From contig NZ_BMQC01000003.1 of assembly GCF_014647915.1 (NCBI RefSeq), positions 1 to 64,000 of the forward strand: 64,000 nt of DNA. Reading direction: 5' to 3'. Every line of letters begins with the position of its first letter. The first letter of the stretch is position 1. Below, in pieces: positions 26,944-35,709 of the stretch. Source of the DNA: Pilimelia terevasa. GTDB lineage: Bacteria > Actinomycetota > Actinomycetes > Mycobacteriales > Micromonosporaceae. The notes under the pieces were generated by a model. That model was not told where the DNA came from and ran no database searches. It was given only the letters and a program-made list of their open reading frames with translations. A program made the position numbers and the translations under genes.

Positions 26944-28314
26944 TCAGCACTCGATGACGTTGACGGCCAGGCCGCCGCGTGCCGTCTCCTTGTACTTGAC
27001 CTTCATGTCGGCGCCGGTCTCGCGCATGGTCTTGATGACCTTGTCCAGCGAGACGAAGTGCTGGCCGTCGCCGCGCAGCGACATGCGGGCGGCCGTGATG
27101 GCCTTGATCGCGGCGACCGCGTTGCGCTCGATGCACGGAATCTGCACCAGGCCGCCGACGGGGTCGCAGGTCAGGCCGAGGTTGTGCTCCATGGCGATCT
27201 CCGCCGCGTTCTCCACCTGCTCCGGCGTGCCGCCGCACACCTCGGCCAGCCCGGCGGCCGCCATCGAGCAGGCCGAGCCGACCTCGCCCTGGCACCCGAC
27301 CTCGGCCCCGGAGATGGAGGCGTTCTCCTTGAACAGCACGCCGACCGCCGCCGCGGCGAGCAGGAAGCGGACGACGCCGTCGTCGTCGGCCCCGGGCACG
27401 AACCGCGTGTAGTAGTGCATGACGGCCGGCACGATCCCGGCGGCGCCGTTGGTGGGCGCGGTGACGACGCGGCCGCCCGCGGCGTTCTCCTCGTTGACCG
27501 CGAGCGCGAACAGGGTCACCCAGTCCATGACGCGCAGCGGGTCCGTGTCGAAGGGCGAGGACTCCAGCCCCCGGCGCACCTCGGCCGCCCGGCGCCGCAC
27601 CTTGAGCCCGCCGGGCAGGACGCCCTCGGTGGCGCAGCCGGCGCCCACGCACTCCTGCATGACCCGCCAGATCTCCAGCAGCCCGGCCCGGACCGCGGAC
27701 TCGGGCCGCCGGACGGACTCGTTCGCCATCATGATCTCGCTGATCGACAGCCCGGTCTCGCGGGTCAGCGCGAGCAGGTGCCCGCCGGTGGTGAACGGGT
27801 ACGGCACGACGGTGGTGTCCGCGACGATCCGGTCGGCGCCGGCCGCCTCCTCGTCCACGACGAAGCCGCCGCCGACGCTGTAGTACGTCCGGGCGCGCAG
27901 CTCGGCGCCGTCGGCGTCGAACGCGGCGAACGTCATGCCGTTGGGGTGGTAGGGCAGCGACCGGCGCCGGTGCATGACCAGGTCGCGGTCCGGGTCGAAC
28001 GGGACCGGCCCGCCGCCCAGCAGCGGCAGCTTCTTGGCGGCGCGGAAGCCGGCCACCCGCTCCGGGACGGTGCGGGTGTCGACCGTCTCCGGCTCCTCAC
28101 CGGCGAGCCCGAGCAGGACGGCGACGTCGCTGCCGTGCCCGTGGCCGGTCGCGCCCAGCGAGCCGAACAGCTCGGCCCGGACCCGGGCGACGGCGCTGAG
28201 CTGCCCGTCGGCCTTGAGGCCCAGCGCGAACGTGCGCGCCGCGCGCATCGGCCCGACGGTGTGGGAGCTGGACGGCCCGATACCGATGCTGAAAAGGTCG
28301 AAGACACTGATCAT
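26944..28314 (-). CDS. sdaA: L-serine ammonia-lyase (single-chain, iron-sulfur)
   Basis: 456 residues with the alpha and beta domains of bacterial L-serine dehydratase in one chain. The N-terminal [16 protein letters not shown] and the central [14 protein letters not shown] are diagnostic. Cysteines in [24 protein letters not shown] and [19 protein letters not shown] include the ligands of the [4Fe-4S] cluster. It deaminates serine to pyruvate and ammonia, giving an outlet for excess serine. The ATG at 28314 begins [11 protein letters not shown], the family's usual start. The DMFase-like gene ends 38 bp upstream on the same strand, so the two might share a transcript, though no functional link is apparent. 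Confidence 0.95.
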   Translation of the reverse strand: MISVFDLFSIGIGPSSSHTVGPMRAARTFALGLKADGQLSAVARVRAELFGSLGATGHGHGSDVAVLLGLAGEEPETVDTRTVPERVAGFRAAKKLPLLGGGPVPFDPDRDLVMHRRRSLPYHPNGMTFAAFDADGAELRARTYYSVGGGFVVDEEAAGADRIVADTTVVPYPFTTGGHLLALTRETGLSISEIMMANESVRRPESAVRAGLLEIWRVMQECVGAGCATEGVLPGGLKVRRRAAEVRRGLESSPFDTDPLRVMDWVTLFALAVNEENAAGGRVVTAPTNGAAGIVPAVMHYYTRFVPGADDDGVVRFLLAAAAVGVLFKENASISGAEVGCQGEVGSACSMAAAGLAEVCGGTPEQVENAAEIAMEHNLGLTCDPVGGLVQIPCIERNAVAAIKAITAARMSLRGDGQHFVSLDKVIKTMRETGADMKVKYKETARGGLAVNVIEC

Positions 28315-28352
28315 CGCCGTACGACTCCTTAACGATCCCTACCCCGACGATG

Positions 28353-29951
28353 TCACACCGGGTCGCGCATCCGGTCCAGCACGTTGTGCGTCGCCCGCTC
28401 GATCCGGCGGTCGCGCACGCCCGGGCGGGACAGCGCGGCCGGCCAGTCGAGGGTCGCCGCGGCGAACACGAGCTGCCCCTGCGGGAGTTCCCGCAGCGAC
28501 GTGCTCTGAATCCGCGGGGCGCGGGCGCCGTGGGCGCGGTAGCGGGAGTGGGACAGCAGGGTGTGGTCGCCCTCCAGCGGGCGGATCCGCGGGGCGGGGT
28601 AGCGGCGCTCGGGGTCGCGGCCCCGGCGCGGGCCGGCGTCGCCGGTGGGCCAGAAGCCGTCGGCCTCGCCGCCGACCACGCGCGGGATGGCGTCGCCGTC
28701 GCGCAGGCCGGTGCCCGCCCAGAACCAGTGCTCGGAGTTGGCGACCACGAGCGGGCTCGGCGCGACGACGATGCCGTTGTACATGACGCCGATCAGCTCC
28801 TGCTCGGGGCGCTGCGGCCCGGTCCGGCGCGCGTCCCGCCACAGGCTGGTGGAGACGCCGCCCGCGACGGCCCGGGGGTCCAGCGAGTTCTTGTAGCAGG
28901 TGAGCGTCCGGCCGGGCACCCCCTCGGGCGAGGGGTCGAGCCGGACGTGCCAGTACACGTTGTTGGCGGTCAGGTAGGCCAGGTGGGAGCCGGCGCCGAG
29001 GGCGGCGGTGGTGCGCGCGCGCATCTCGGCGGTCCAGTACTCGTCGTGGCCGATGAACAGCAGGCCCCGGTAGCGGCTGGCGTCGAGGGTGCCGTCGTGC
29101 AGGTCCTGGCTGCTGGCGTACGTGACGTCGTAGCCGTTGCGCTCCAGGAAGGAGATGACGTGGCGGTCGCCCTGGAAGCGGCTGGGCAGGCCGTTCTCGT
29201 GGTACGGCCGGTCGAAGGACACCCGGCGGGCGCGCAGCGTGTGGTCGAGCCGGCCCAGCTTGTCGAAGCCGTGGTACAGGTTGCGCCCGGTGCGCAGGTC
29301 CCGCGGCCACTGGTTGTACGCCTGCCAGGTGGCCGTCGGCATGACCACGCAGAAGTCGGCCCGCCGGGCGTCGTCGCGGATGACGAACGGGTGGTAGGAC
29401 GACCAGCCGCTGACGGTCTTGAACCGGGCGAGGTAGGTGCCGGAGGTCCAGGTGCGCGGCACGGACAGGGTCCACGACACGGGCCACGTGCAGTGGATGG
29501 TGCCCACGCCCGCGGCGGGCACCGGGACCGGCCGGCGGAAGCCGGGCAGCGGCTCGGTGCGGTGGACCCGCCGCGCCCCCCGGCCGCCGTAGTGGCCCAG
29601 CCGCAGGATCTCGATGGTGTACCGCTCCGCCGAGGGCACCGACACGTGGAAGGAGATGCTGCCGCCGATGTCGACGCTGGAGCGCGAGGCGTAGCCCTGG
29701 ACCTGGCGGTGCCGGTCGTCGACCCGCATGGTGAACGACGAGGGCGCCCAGTTGTGGGTGCCGGGCAGGGTGTTCTCGACGGCGATGCGGTTGGCGGTCA
29801 GCGCGCCGCCGGGGCGGCGGGGCGCTGGCAGCGCCCGGCCGATGGCGCGGCTGCGGGCCGCGGGTGCGGCCTCGGCGATGGCCCCGGTGAGGCCGGCCGC
29901 GGCGCCCAGGCCCACCAGGCCGAGGGCGGAACGGCGCGCGATACCACTCAA
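28353..29951 (-). CDS. Exported N,N-dimethylformamidase large-subunit-like protein
   Basis: About 532 residues. The N-terminus carries a twin-arginine-like export signal (ARRSALGLVGLGAAAGLTG). The body (GYASRSSVDIGGSISFHVS, RIGHYGG-like stretch, GLLFIGHDEYWTAEMR, NNVYWHVR) matches the beta-subunit family of N,N-dimethylformamidase, a jelly-roll plus glutamine-amidotransferase-like fold often found as secreted hypothetical proteins. Whether it hydrolyses amides is unknown. Of two starts, the TTG at 29951 has GGAGG at ideal distance, while the GTG at 29969 lengthens the signal by six residues without a good site. A 155-bp AT-rich gap upstream probably contains its promoter. Confidence 0.8.
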   Translation of the reverse strand: MSGIARRSALGLVGLGAAAGLTGAIAEAAPAARSRAIGRALPAPRRPGGALTANRIAVENTLPGTHNWAPSSFTMRVDDRHRQVQGYASRSSVDIGGSISFHVSVPSAERYTIEILRLGHYGGRGARRVHRTEPLPGFRRPVPVPAAGVGTIHCTWPVSWTLSVPRTWTSGTYLARFKTVSGWSSYHPFVIRDDARRADFCVVMPTATWQAYNQWPRDLRTGRNLYHGFDKLGRLDHTLRARRVSFDRPYHENGLPSRFQGDRHVISFLERNGYDVTYASSQDLHDGTLDASRYRGLLFIGHDEYWTAEMRARTTAALGAGSHLAYLTANNVYWHVRLDPSPEGVPGRTLTCYKNSLDPRAVAGGVSTSLWRDARRTGPQRPEQELIGVMYNGIVVAPSPLVVANSEHWFWAGTGLRDGDAIPRVVGGEADGFWPTGDAGPRRGRDPERRYPAPRIRPLEGDHTLLSHSRYRAHGARAPRIQSTSLRELPQGQLVFAAATLDWPAALSRPGVRDRRIERATHNVLDRMRDPV

Positions 29952-30124
29952 GCGATCCTCCAAGATCACAACCCGTCAATGCCGCGGGACGGAATCCTAC
30001 CGATCGAACGACGACTATGAGTAATCGCTTCGGTAACAGTCACCGCATGGCGCGACGCGTTTTCGCTAGATAACGGAAATAAGCGACGTCGGCGATTGAT
30101 CCTTTTGGGACGGCGCGGGGTGGC

Positions 30125-30946
30125 TCAGGGAGTGGCGAAGGACACGGTCACGCGCGTGTAGCCGAGCGAGCGCAGCAGGCCCTCCAGCATCCGCTGCGCA
30201 CTCGCGCGGCCCCGCTCCAGCAGCCCGCCGCCCTGCGCGGCCGCCTCGCCGATCCGGCGCTCCGCCAGCAGGAACGCCTCGCGCTGCCGGTCCGGGTTGC
30301 CGCCGAAGACCTCGCCCAGGCGGTTCAGCACGCCGCGCTGCTCGGCGAAGATGTAGCTGCGGCCGAGGTCCAGCCGCGTCGGGGTGAGCTGGGGCTGCGG
30401 CAGGCGCAGGCTCGCCGACCGACGATCGTCACTGACCGTCACCGATCCCGGGGCGAGCGCTCCGAAGTCGACGTACGCCTCCACCGTGCCGGCACCGACC
30501 AGCAGCGTGCGCTCCTGGAGCAGGAAGTCCGGCACGTAGCGGCGGTCCCGCTGGAGGTCGACGACGACCTGGTAGCTGCCCTCGGCGGCGACGAACCGGC
30601 TGAGGTCGCGCATCTGGACGAGCAGCACCGGCTGGCTGCGGTCGACGGTCTGCACGCCGAACCAGTCGCCGAACCGCGGGATCCGCAGCAGGGCGGCGCC
30701 GCCGATCCCGACGCCCAGCACCAGCAGGGCCGCGGCGACCAGCAGGTACAGCGGGAGCGGCCACCGGCGCGGGCCGCGCCGATCGGCCGGCGCCCCGGGC
30801 GCGGCCGGGCCGGTCGGCGCGGGCGGGCCGGCCGGCGTGGCCGGGCCAGTCGGCGTGGCCGGGCCGGTCGGAGGAGTCTGCGCGGTCTGGGGGGACTGAC
30901 TGTCGGCCGGGCGGCGGGGGGACGCGTCGTGATCAGCCATATCCAT
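30125..30946 (-). CDS. DUF4230-family membrane-anchored protein with proline-rich cytoplasmic head
   Basis: 273 residues. The first 58 are disordered with repeated TGPA/PTGP units, then RRGPRRWPLPLYLLVAAALL gives a single membrane helix at about 62-88. The outer part (FGDWFGVQTVDRSQPVLLVQMRDLSRFVAAEGSYQVVVDLQRD) is the DUF4230 domain and ends in an amphipathic C-terminus. The role is unknown; the domain lies outside the membrane. The ATG follows AGGAC by 8 bases. It diverges from a CDP-alcohol phosphotransferase gene across 148 bp that include a small dyad (GTCCTG at 30954-30959, CAGGAC at 30967-30972). Confidence 0.82.
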   Translation of the reverse strand: MDMADHDASPRRPADSQSPQTAQTPPTGPATPTGPATPAGPPAPTGPAAPGAPADRRGPRRWPLPLYLLVAAALLVLGVGIGGAALLRIPRFGDWFGVQTVDRSQPVLLVQMRDLSRFVAAEGSYQVVVDLQRDRRYVPDFLLQERTLLVGAGTVEAYVDFGALAPGSVTVSDDRRSASLRLPQPQLTPTRLDLGRSYIFAEQRGVLNRLGEVFGGNPDRQREAFLLAERRIGEAAAQGGGLLERGRASAQRMLEGLLRSLGYTRVTVSFATP

Positions 30947-30953
30947 ACTGTAT

Positions 30954-30972
30954 GTCCTGGATCCGACAGGAC
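30954..30972. promoter_or_regulatory. Small perfect dyad in a divergent promoter region
   Basis: GTCCTG and CAGGAC form 6-bp arms around a 7-base spacer just upstream of the DUF4230 gene start. The arm nearer the gene also provides its AGGAC ribosome-binding site, so this could be an operator or a translation-control hairpin. Symmetry is the only evidence. Confidence 0.25.
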
Positions 30973-31094
30973 CGAGTGGCCGATCGAATGAGAAGAACGG
31001 ATGGTCAGGGAACCGGAGCCAGTCGGTAGCGTCAGATGACCTACCTACTGTCCCCCGCCCCGCCTACCCCCAGCCCCGCGCATCGAGGTCCGAC

Positions 31095-32021
31095 ATGAGC
31101 CAGCGACTGGCGATATCCGAGGTCCGCGCGCGCACGTACAAGCCCCGTGACGCGTGGTGGACCGTCCTGCTCGTGGACCCGCTCGCCTCCCGCCTCGTGC
31201 AGTGGGTCGGCCCGTACCGCCACGTGACGCCGAACAAGCTGACCCTCGCCGCGTTCCTGCTCGGCCTCGGCGCCGCGGCCTGCTTCGCCCACGGCGGGTA
31301 CCCCTACCTGCTGGCCGGCGCCGCCCTGTTCCACGTCAGCTTCGTCGTCGACTGCATGGACGGCAAGGTGGCCCGGCTGCACGGCACCGGCTCGGAGTTC
31401 GGCGCCTGGCTCGACTACATCCTGGACCGGCTGCGGGTGCTCGCCTGCGCCGCCGCGCTGATGGGCGGCCAGTACGCCCGCACCGGCGACCTGATGTTCC
31501 TCGCCCTGGCCGGCCTGGTGATCTTCCTGGACATGTTCCGGTACCTCAACGCCCTGATGATGCAGCGCGTCAACAGCAAGATCCGGCGGGCCGCGCGCGA
31601 GCTGGAGCCGGCGGGCGGCGACGCCGTCGACGCGATGTACCCCGCCGCCCCGGACCGGCTGGTCAACGAGACGGCGGCCGCCGCCGTGGACCTCTACCGG
31701 CCGTTCCGCGACCGGCTGTCCATGTTCCTGTGGTTCCGGGACCTGCTGCGGCGCCACCGCATCCGCACGCACCTGGTCAGCGGCATCGAGTTCCAGATGG
31801 CCGTCTTCATCGTCGGCCCCGCCGTCGGCGCGATCGTCGCCGCGACCGTCGGCGCCTCGGCCCTGCTCGTGGCGTTCGAGGTGTTCCTCATCGTCAAGCT
31901 GCACGCGGCGACGAAGGTGCTCGATGCCGTGCGGGCGACCGACGAGCCGCCCGCGCCGCCGGTCCGGCAGCCGAGCCAGCGGCGCGGCGAGCCCGTGCAC
32001 CGCCGCGCCTCCCCGGCCTGA
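31095..32021 (+). CDS. CDP-alcohol phosphatidyltransferase family protein
   Basis: 308 residues. The catalytic motif is complete: Asp86-x2-Asp89-Gly90-x2-Ala93-Arg94-x8-Gly103-x3-Asp107-x3-Asp111, in a protein with about six membrane helices. The N-terminus (VRARTYKPRDAWWTVLLVDPLASRL) and the long loop after helix 4 place it near the same branch as the CDP-alcohol domain of the DUF5941 protein at 25-27 kb, but without extra domains. It should condense a CDP-alcohol with a second alcohol; inositol, glycerol and polyol phosphates are all possible. ATG at 31095; no strong ribosome-binding site is seen. Its 3' end is part of a direct repeat. Confidence 0.88.
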   Translation: MSQRLAISEVRARTYKPRDAWWTVLLVDPLASRLVQWVGPYRHVTPNKLTLAAFLLGLGAAACFAHGGYPYLLAGAALFHVSFVVDCMDGKVARLHGTGSEFGAWLDYILDRLRVLACAAALMGGQYARTGDLMFLALAGLVIFLDMFRYLNALMMQRVNSKIRRAARELEPAGGDAVDAMYPAAPDRLVNETAAAAVDLYRPFRDRLSMFLWFRDLLRRHRIRTHLVSGIEFQMAVFIVGPAVGAIVAATVGASALLVAFEVFLIVKLHAATKVLDAVRATDEPPAPPVRQPSQRRGEPVHRRASPA

Positions 32022-32056
32022 GCCGGGCCGCGCGGCGCGCGGCCTGAGCCGGGCCG
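32015..32056. repeat. 16-bp direct repeat spanning the CDP-alcohol transferase stop codon
   Basis: GGCCTGAGCCGGGCCG at 32015-32030 contains the TGA stop. An exact copy lies at 32041-32056 (period 26 bp), just before the convergent acyl-CoA dehydrogenase stop. The repeat may also act as a terminator-like GC block. Confidence 0.75.
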
Positions 32057-32059
32057 GCG

Positions 32060-33229
32060 CTAGGCGAACGCCGACTCGCCGGTCAGCTCCTGGCCGAGTA
32101 CGAGCTGGTGGATCTCCGAGGTCCCCTCGTAGGTCAGCACGCTCTCCAGGTTGTTCGCGTGCCGCATCAGCGGGTACGCGCCGGAGACGCCGTTGGCGCC
32201 GAGGATGGTGCGGCACTGCCGGGCGATCGCCAGCGCCTCGCGGACGTTGTTCAGCTTGCCGGCGCTGACCTGCGCCGGGCGCAGCCGCCCCGCGTCGGCC
32301 AGCCGGCCCAGGTGCAGGGCCAGCAGGAAGCCCTTCTGCAGCTCGACGGCCATGTCGGCGAACTTGGCCTGGGTGAGCTGGAATCCCGCCAGCGGCCGGC
32401 CGAACTGGGTGCGGGTGGCGGCGTACCGCAGGGTGGCGGTCAGGCAGTCGTACGCCGCCCCCAGCGCGCCCCAGACGATCCCGTACCGCGCCTCGGTCAG
32501 GCAGCTCAGCGGCGCCTTGAGGCCGCGGGCCTCCGGCAGCAGCGCGTCGGCCTCCAGCAGCACGTCGTCGAAGGTCAGCTCGCCGGTCGCGCTGGCCCGC
32601 AGCGAGAGCTTGCCGGTGACCTCCCGGACGCCGACCCCCGGCCGGTCCAGCGGTACGACGAAGCCGCTCACCCCGTCGGGCGTGCGGGCCCAGACCACCG
32701 CCAGGTCGGCCACGGGCGCGTTGGTGATCCACATCTTGCCGCCGCGCAGCAGCCAGCCGCCGCCGTCCACCGGCGTCGCGCGGGTCGCCATCGACGCGGG
32801 GTCCGAGCCGTGGTCAGCCTCGGTGAGGCCGAAGCAGCCGATCCACTCGCCCGCGGCCATGCCCGGCAGCCAGCGCCGCTTCTGCTCCTCGCTGCCGTAC
32901 CGCCAGATCGCGTACATCGCCAGCGACCCCTGCACGCTGACCAGCGAGCGCACCCCGGAGTCCCCCGCCTCCAGCTCGAAGCAGGCCAGCCCGTAGGCGA
33001 CCGCGGAGCCGCCCGCGCAGCCGTACCCGCGCAGGTGCATCCCGAGCAGGCCCCGCTCGCCGCACGCGACGGCGAGCTGGCGGACCGGCGCCGCCCCGCG
33101 CTCGTACCAGTCGGCGACCTCCGGCCGCACCCGCTCGGCGACGAGCCGGCGGACCATGTCGCGGGTGGCGCGCTCCTCGTCGTCCAGGAGCGAGTCGAGG
33201 TCGAGCAGGGCCAGCGGGTCGGTGCGCAT
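32060..33229 (-). CDS. Acyl-CoA dehydrogenase, glutaryl-CoA dehydrogenase-like
   Basis: 389 residues with the full acyl-CoA dehydrogenase fold: FGLTEADHGSDP and KMWITNAPVADLAVVWAR (FAD/substrate binding), RTQFGRPLAGFQLTQAKFADM, and the catalytic glutamate in LTYEGTSEIHQLVLGQELTG. The YEGT context and overall length are those of glutaryl-CoA dehydrogenases. Substrate could be glutaryl-CoA from lysine or tryptophan breakdown, or another short acyl-CoA. The ATG at 33229 (MRTDPLALLDLDSLL) matches the family start; the ribosome-binding site is weak. Convergent with the CDP-alcohol transferase. Confidence 0.9.
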   Translation of the reverse strand: MRTDPLALLDLDSLLDDEERATRDMVRRLVAERVRPEVADWYERGAAPVRQLAVACGERGLLGMHLRGYGCAGGSAVAYGLACFELEAGDSGVRSLVSVQGSLAMYAIWRYGSEEQKRRWLPGMAAGEWIGCFGLTEADHGSDPASMATRATPVDGGGWLLRGGKMWITNAPVADLAVVWARTPDGVSGFVVPLDRPGVGVREVTGKLSLRASATGELTFDDVLLEADALLPEARGLKAPLSCLTEARYGIVWGALGAAYDCLTATLRYAATRTQFGRPLAGFQLTQAKFADMAVELQKGFLLALHLGRLADAGRLRPAQVSAGKLNNVREALAIARQCRTILGANGVSGAYPLMRHANNLESVLTYEGTSEIHQLVLGQELTGESAFA

Positions 33230-33267
33230 GTGCTCAGGGTAGCCAGGGCCGGCCGGCGGCCGCGGGC

Positions 33268-33801
33268 TCAGGACCGGGTGGCCGTCGGGCGGGGCACCGG
33301 GGACCTCGCGGCGACCTCGCCGGCCCGCCGCCGCCGCTCCTGGTCCAGCCGCGCCAGCTCGCCGACCGGGCCGATCTGCGCGACCTCGTGCAGCCGCTCG
33401 GGGAACTCCCGCTGGACGCCCTCGCGCACGTTCTCGCCGGTGGGCCGCACCTGGATGCCCGGCTGGAAGTCGATGGCGAACGCCTCGTCGGTGACCGACC
33501 CGGCCTCGGTCCGCACCCAGGTGCAGGACGCCCACGCGAACATCGTGCGGACCCGGGCGACCGTCCGCGCGACGTTGGGCTCCATGCCGAACAGGTGCAC
33601 CGCGCAGGCGCTGCGGGCGCCCGCGTCGTCGACGGCGACGGTGTCCTGGTACTCCTCGACCAGTACCCGCACGCGGGGGCCGAAGTCGGCGCGCAGCGCC
33701 CGCGGGATCACGTCCTCGTACGGGGGCGGGGGGCTGCCGCACGCCGCCAGCAGCACCGCGGGCGCCGCGAGGGCGCACCGACCCAACCGGGGTACCTGCA
33801 T
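33268..33801 (-). CDS. Putative lipoprotein of unknown function
   Basis: 177 residues. From the ATG at 33801 a short signal (MQVPRLGRCALAAPAVLLAAC) ends in the lipobox LLAAC, so the mature protein should be lipid-anchored at Cys21. The rest (YEDVIPRALRADFGPRVRVLVEEYQDTVAVDD, MFAWASCTWVRTEAGSVTDEAFAIDF) resembles no family I know. It has two further cysteines that could form a disulfide. It stands 38 bp upstream of the acyl-CoA dehydrogenase on the same strand, with no evident link. Confidence 0.75.
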   Translation of the reverse strand: MQVPRLGRCALAAPAVLLAACGSPPPPYEDVIPRALRADFGPRVRVLVEEYQDTVAVDDAGARSACAVHLFGMEPNVARTVARVRTMFAWASCTWVRTEAGSVTDEAFAIDFQPGIQVRPTGENVREGVQREFPERLHEVAQIGPVGELARLDQERRRRAGEVAARSPVPRPTATRS

Positions 33802-33897
33802 GTCCGTCGTACTCCGTGCCTCGTGCGGTCGACTGTCCCGCCAGCGTGGCACGGCGGGGCCGGCGAGTCCGCCCGAACGCCCGAGTTCCCGCGCGCC

Positions 33898-34188
33898 TCA
33901 GATGACGTGCACCCGGGCGTGGATCGAGTTGCGCTGCTGGAGCGCGGCCCGCAGCGCCCGGTGCATCCCGTCCTCCAGGTACAGGACGCCGTCCCACTGC
34001 ACGACGTGCGGGAACAGGTCGCCGTAGAACGTCGAATCCTCGGCCAGGAGCTTGTCCAGCGCCAGCTCGCGCTTGGTGGTGACGAGCTGGTCGAGCCGCA
34101 CGGGGCGCGGCGGGATCGCCGCCCACTCCTTCAGGGTGAGCTGGTGCTCCGGGTACGGCCGGTCGTCCCGCACGCCTCTGAAAATCAC
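33898..34188 (-). CDS. Conserved small ParB/sulfiredoxin-like protein
   Basis: 96 residues from a GTG behind GGAGGGG. The sequence (RPYPEHQLTLKEWAAIPPRPVRLDQLVTTKRELALDKLL, then DGMHRALRAALQQRN) is of a type widely conserved in actinobacteria. The DGMHRA motif resembles the nucleotide-binding GxHR loop of the ParB/sulfiredoxin fold. It is far too short and isolated to be a partition protein, and I know no function. It may belong with the flanking lipoprotein and nitroreductase in a loose minus-strand cluster. Confidence 0.78.
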   Translation of the reverse strand: MIFRGVRDDRPYPEHQLTLKEWAAIPPRPVRLDQLVTTKRELALDKLLAEDSTFYGDLFPHVVQWDGVLYLEDGMHRALRAALQQRNSIHARVHVI

Positions 34189-34220
34189 GACGCCACCCCT
34201 CCCGACGGACGCGGACCAGC

Positions 34221-34931
34221 CTATCCGTCAGTCGGGAAAAAGCGATCCGTCACCGCTGCCGGGTTCGCCCGTAGACTCTCTGTTTCCGCCGCCGAAGTCC
34301 CGGAGGCGGAAGTGTCGTGTTCCCGACACCAGCGGCCGTGGTGGACGACCTCGTCGCGCGGGCGCCGGCCCCGGCGCAGCGAGGGCGAGCGCCGGTCCGG
34401 CGCCGGGTAGCCGACGGTCAGCGCACCGACGGGCGCGAACTCCTCCGGCACCCCGAAGGCCGCCCGCAGGGCGGGGACGCGCGGCCCCGGTACGCCGAAG
34501 AAGCACGCGCCCAGGCCGGCGTCGACCGCGCCCAGGAGCAGCAGCAGCGCGGCGAAGCCGGCGTCCACGTGCCAGTAGGGGACCGGCCAGCGGGCGGGGT
34601 CGCGGTCGGTCCACCCCTTGTCCGGTTCGGCGTACCGGTCCAGGTACGCCGACGCGCTGGCGAACGGCACGACGACGACCGGGGCGCGGCGCAGGCCCTC
34701 CCGCCAGTTCGCCCGGGCCGGGTCGGGGTCCGCGGGGCTGGCGGCGGCCCAGAACCGCGCGCGGTCGGCGGCCTCGGTGAGGACGAGGAAACCCCACCCC
34801 TGGGTGAAGCCGGCCGACGGCGCGCGCCGGGCCAGGTCGAGCAGCGCGTCGACCGTCGCCGCCGACACCGGGCGGTCGGGATCGTAGTTGCGGACCATCC
34901 GCCGGCGCCGCACGACTTCCGGGAACTCCAC
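34221..34931 (-). CDS. Nitroreductase-family protein
   Basis: About 236 residues with the FMN-binding nitroreductase pattern: VRRRRMVRNYDPDRPV at the N-terminus (phosphate-binding Arg pair), RAPSAGFTQGW, DAGFAALLLLLGAVDAGLGACFFG and a late GYPAPDRRSPSLRRGRRP. It probably reduces quinone- or nitro-type substrates using NAD(P)H; physiological target unknown. Start: GTG at 34931 has GGGGG seven bases upstream; the ATG at 34958 adds MSAFFGGCV with no ribosome-binding site. The C-terminus extends about 25 low-complexity residues beyond the usual end. Divergent from a secreted protein gene, with AT-rich TATTAGACCTAGAAT between them as a probable promoter. Confidence 0.88.
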   Translation of the reverse strand: MEFPEVVRRRRMVRNYDPDRPVSAATVDALLDLARRAPSAGFTQGWGFLVLTEAADRARFWAAASPADPDPARANWREGLRRAPVVVVPFASASAYLDRYAEPDKGWTDRDPARWPVPYWHVDAGFAALLLLLGAVDAGLGACFFGVPGPRVPALRAAFGVPEEFAPVGALTVGYPAPDRRSPSLRRGRRPRDEVVHHGRWCREHDTSASGTSAAETESLRANPAAVTDRFFPTDG

Positions 34932-35040
34932 GACACAACCCCCAAAGAAAGCTGACATGTCCGTATTAGACCTAGAATGCTCTGAAGTGGACGCCTCGCG
35001 GCGCCCACTCCCCCCATACCCTGCCCTCAGGAGCCCCCCG

Positions 35041-35694
35041 ATGCGCCGATTCCTCACCGGCGTCCTCTGCGCACTCGCCGCCGCCACCGTCGCCGCCCTG
35101 GCCGCGGCGGCGATCAGCCCGTCGGGCGCGGCGCCCCAGTTCGTCGCCGCCGCCGTCCCCTCCCCCGCGCCCTCCGCCCCGGGGCCGCCCGACCAGCGGT
35201 CCCTGCCCGCCGGCACCCCGGCGCCGCTGCCCGACCCGCGGGTGACCCCCGCGGCGCTGGCCGGGCAGCTCGCCCGGCTGCGCGCGAGCACCGACCGGTA
35301 CGCCAGTCCGCGGGCGGCCGTCCGGGACGGCTTCCTGCCGGCGCCGACCTGCGTCGAGCTGCCCGGCAGCGGGGGCGTCGGCTACCAGTACGTGCGGCCC
35401 GCACACGTCGCGGACGGCGTGGTCGACGCCCTGCGGCCGGAGGCGCTCGTCTACGTGCCGACCGCGCAGGGGCGGCGCCTGGGCGCCGTGGCGTACCTGG
35501 CCACCGACCGCGACCAGGACCTGGCCACGGACGGCGACCGGCCCACGCTGTTCGGGCGCGCCTTCGACGGCCCCACCCCCGGCCGGGACGCGATGCCGGT
35601 CCACTACCACCTGCACGTCTGGGCGTACACCCAGAACCCCGTCGGGATCTTCGCACCGTTCAACCCGCGGGTGAGCTGCACCGTCCGGTACTGA
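35041..35694 (+). CDS. Conserved secreted protein of unknown function
   Basis: 217 residues from an ATG behind AGGAG. A signal peptide (about 1-28) is followed by a proline-rich spacer and a conserved domain from about 75. The segments YASPRAAVRDGFLPAPTCVE, GVGYQYVRPAHVADGVVDALRPEALVYVP, DRDQDLATDGDRPTLFG, MPVHYHLHVWAYTQNPVGIFAPFNPRVSC recur in many actinobacterial secreted proteins. The histidines in HYHLH could bind a metal. Two cysteines, one at the C-terminus, may pair. It nearly abuts the convergent protease gene (15 bp apart). Confidence 0.78.
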   Translation: MRRFLTGVLCALAAATVAALAAAAISPSGAAPQFVAAAVPSPAPSAPGPPDQRSLPAGTPAPLPDPRVTPAALAGQLARLRASTDRYASPRAAVRDGFLPAPTCVELPGSGGVGYQYVRPAHVADGVVDALRPEALVYVPTAQGRRLGAVAYLATDRDQDLATDGDRPTLFGRAFDGPTPGRDAMPVHYHLHVWAYTQNPVGIFAPFNPRVSCTVRY

Positions 35695-35709
35695 GGCGCC
35701 GTCGCGCCG

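Noticed and set aside
30750-30900. The TGPA/PTGP repeat as an independent repeat element
   Set aside because: It lies inside the DUF4230 protein's disordered head and is simply a low-complexity coding repeat.
33898-34188. ParB chromosome-partition protein
   Set aside because: Only 96 residues with a single DGMHRA motif; no helix-turn-helix, no parA or parS nearby.
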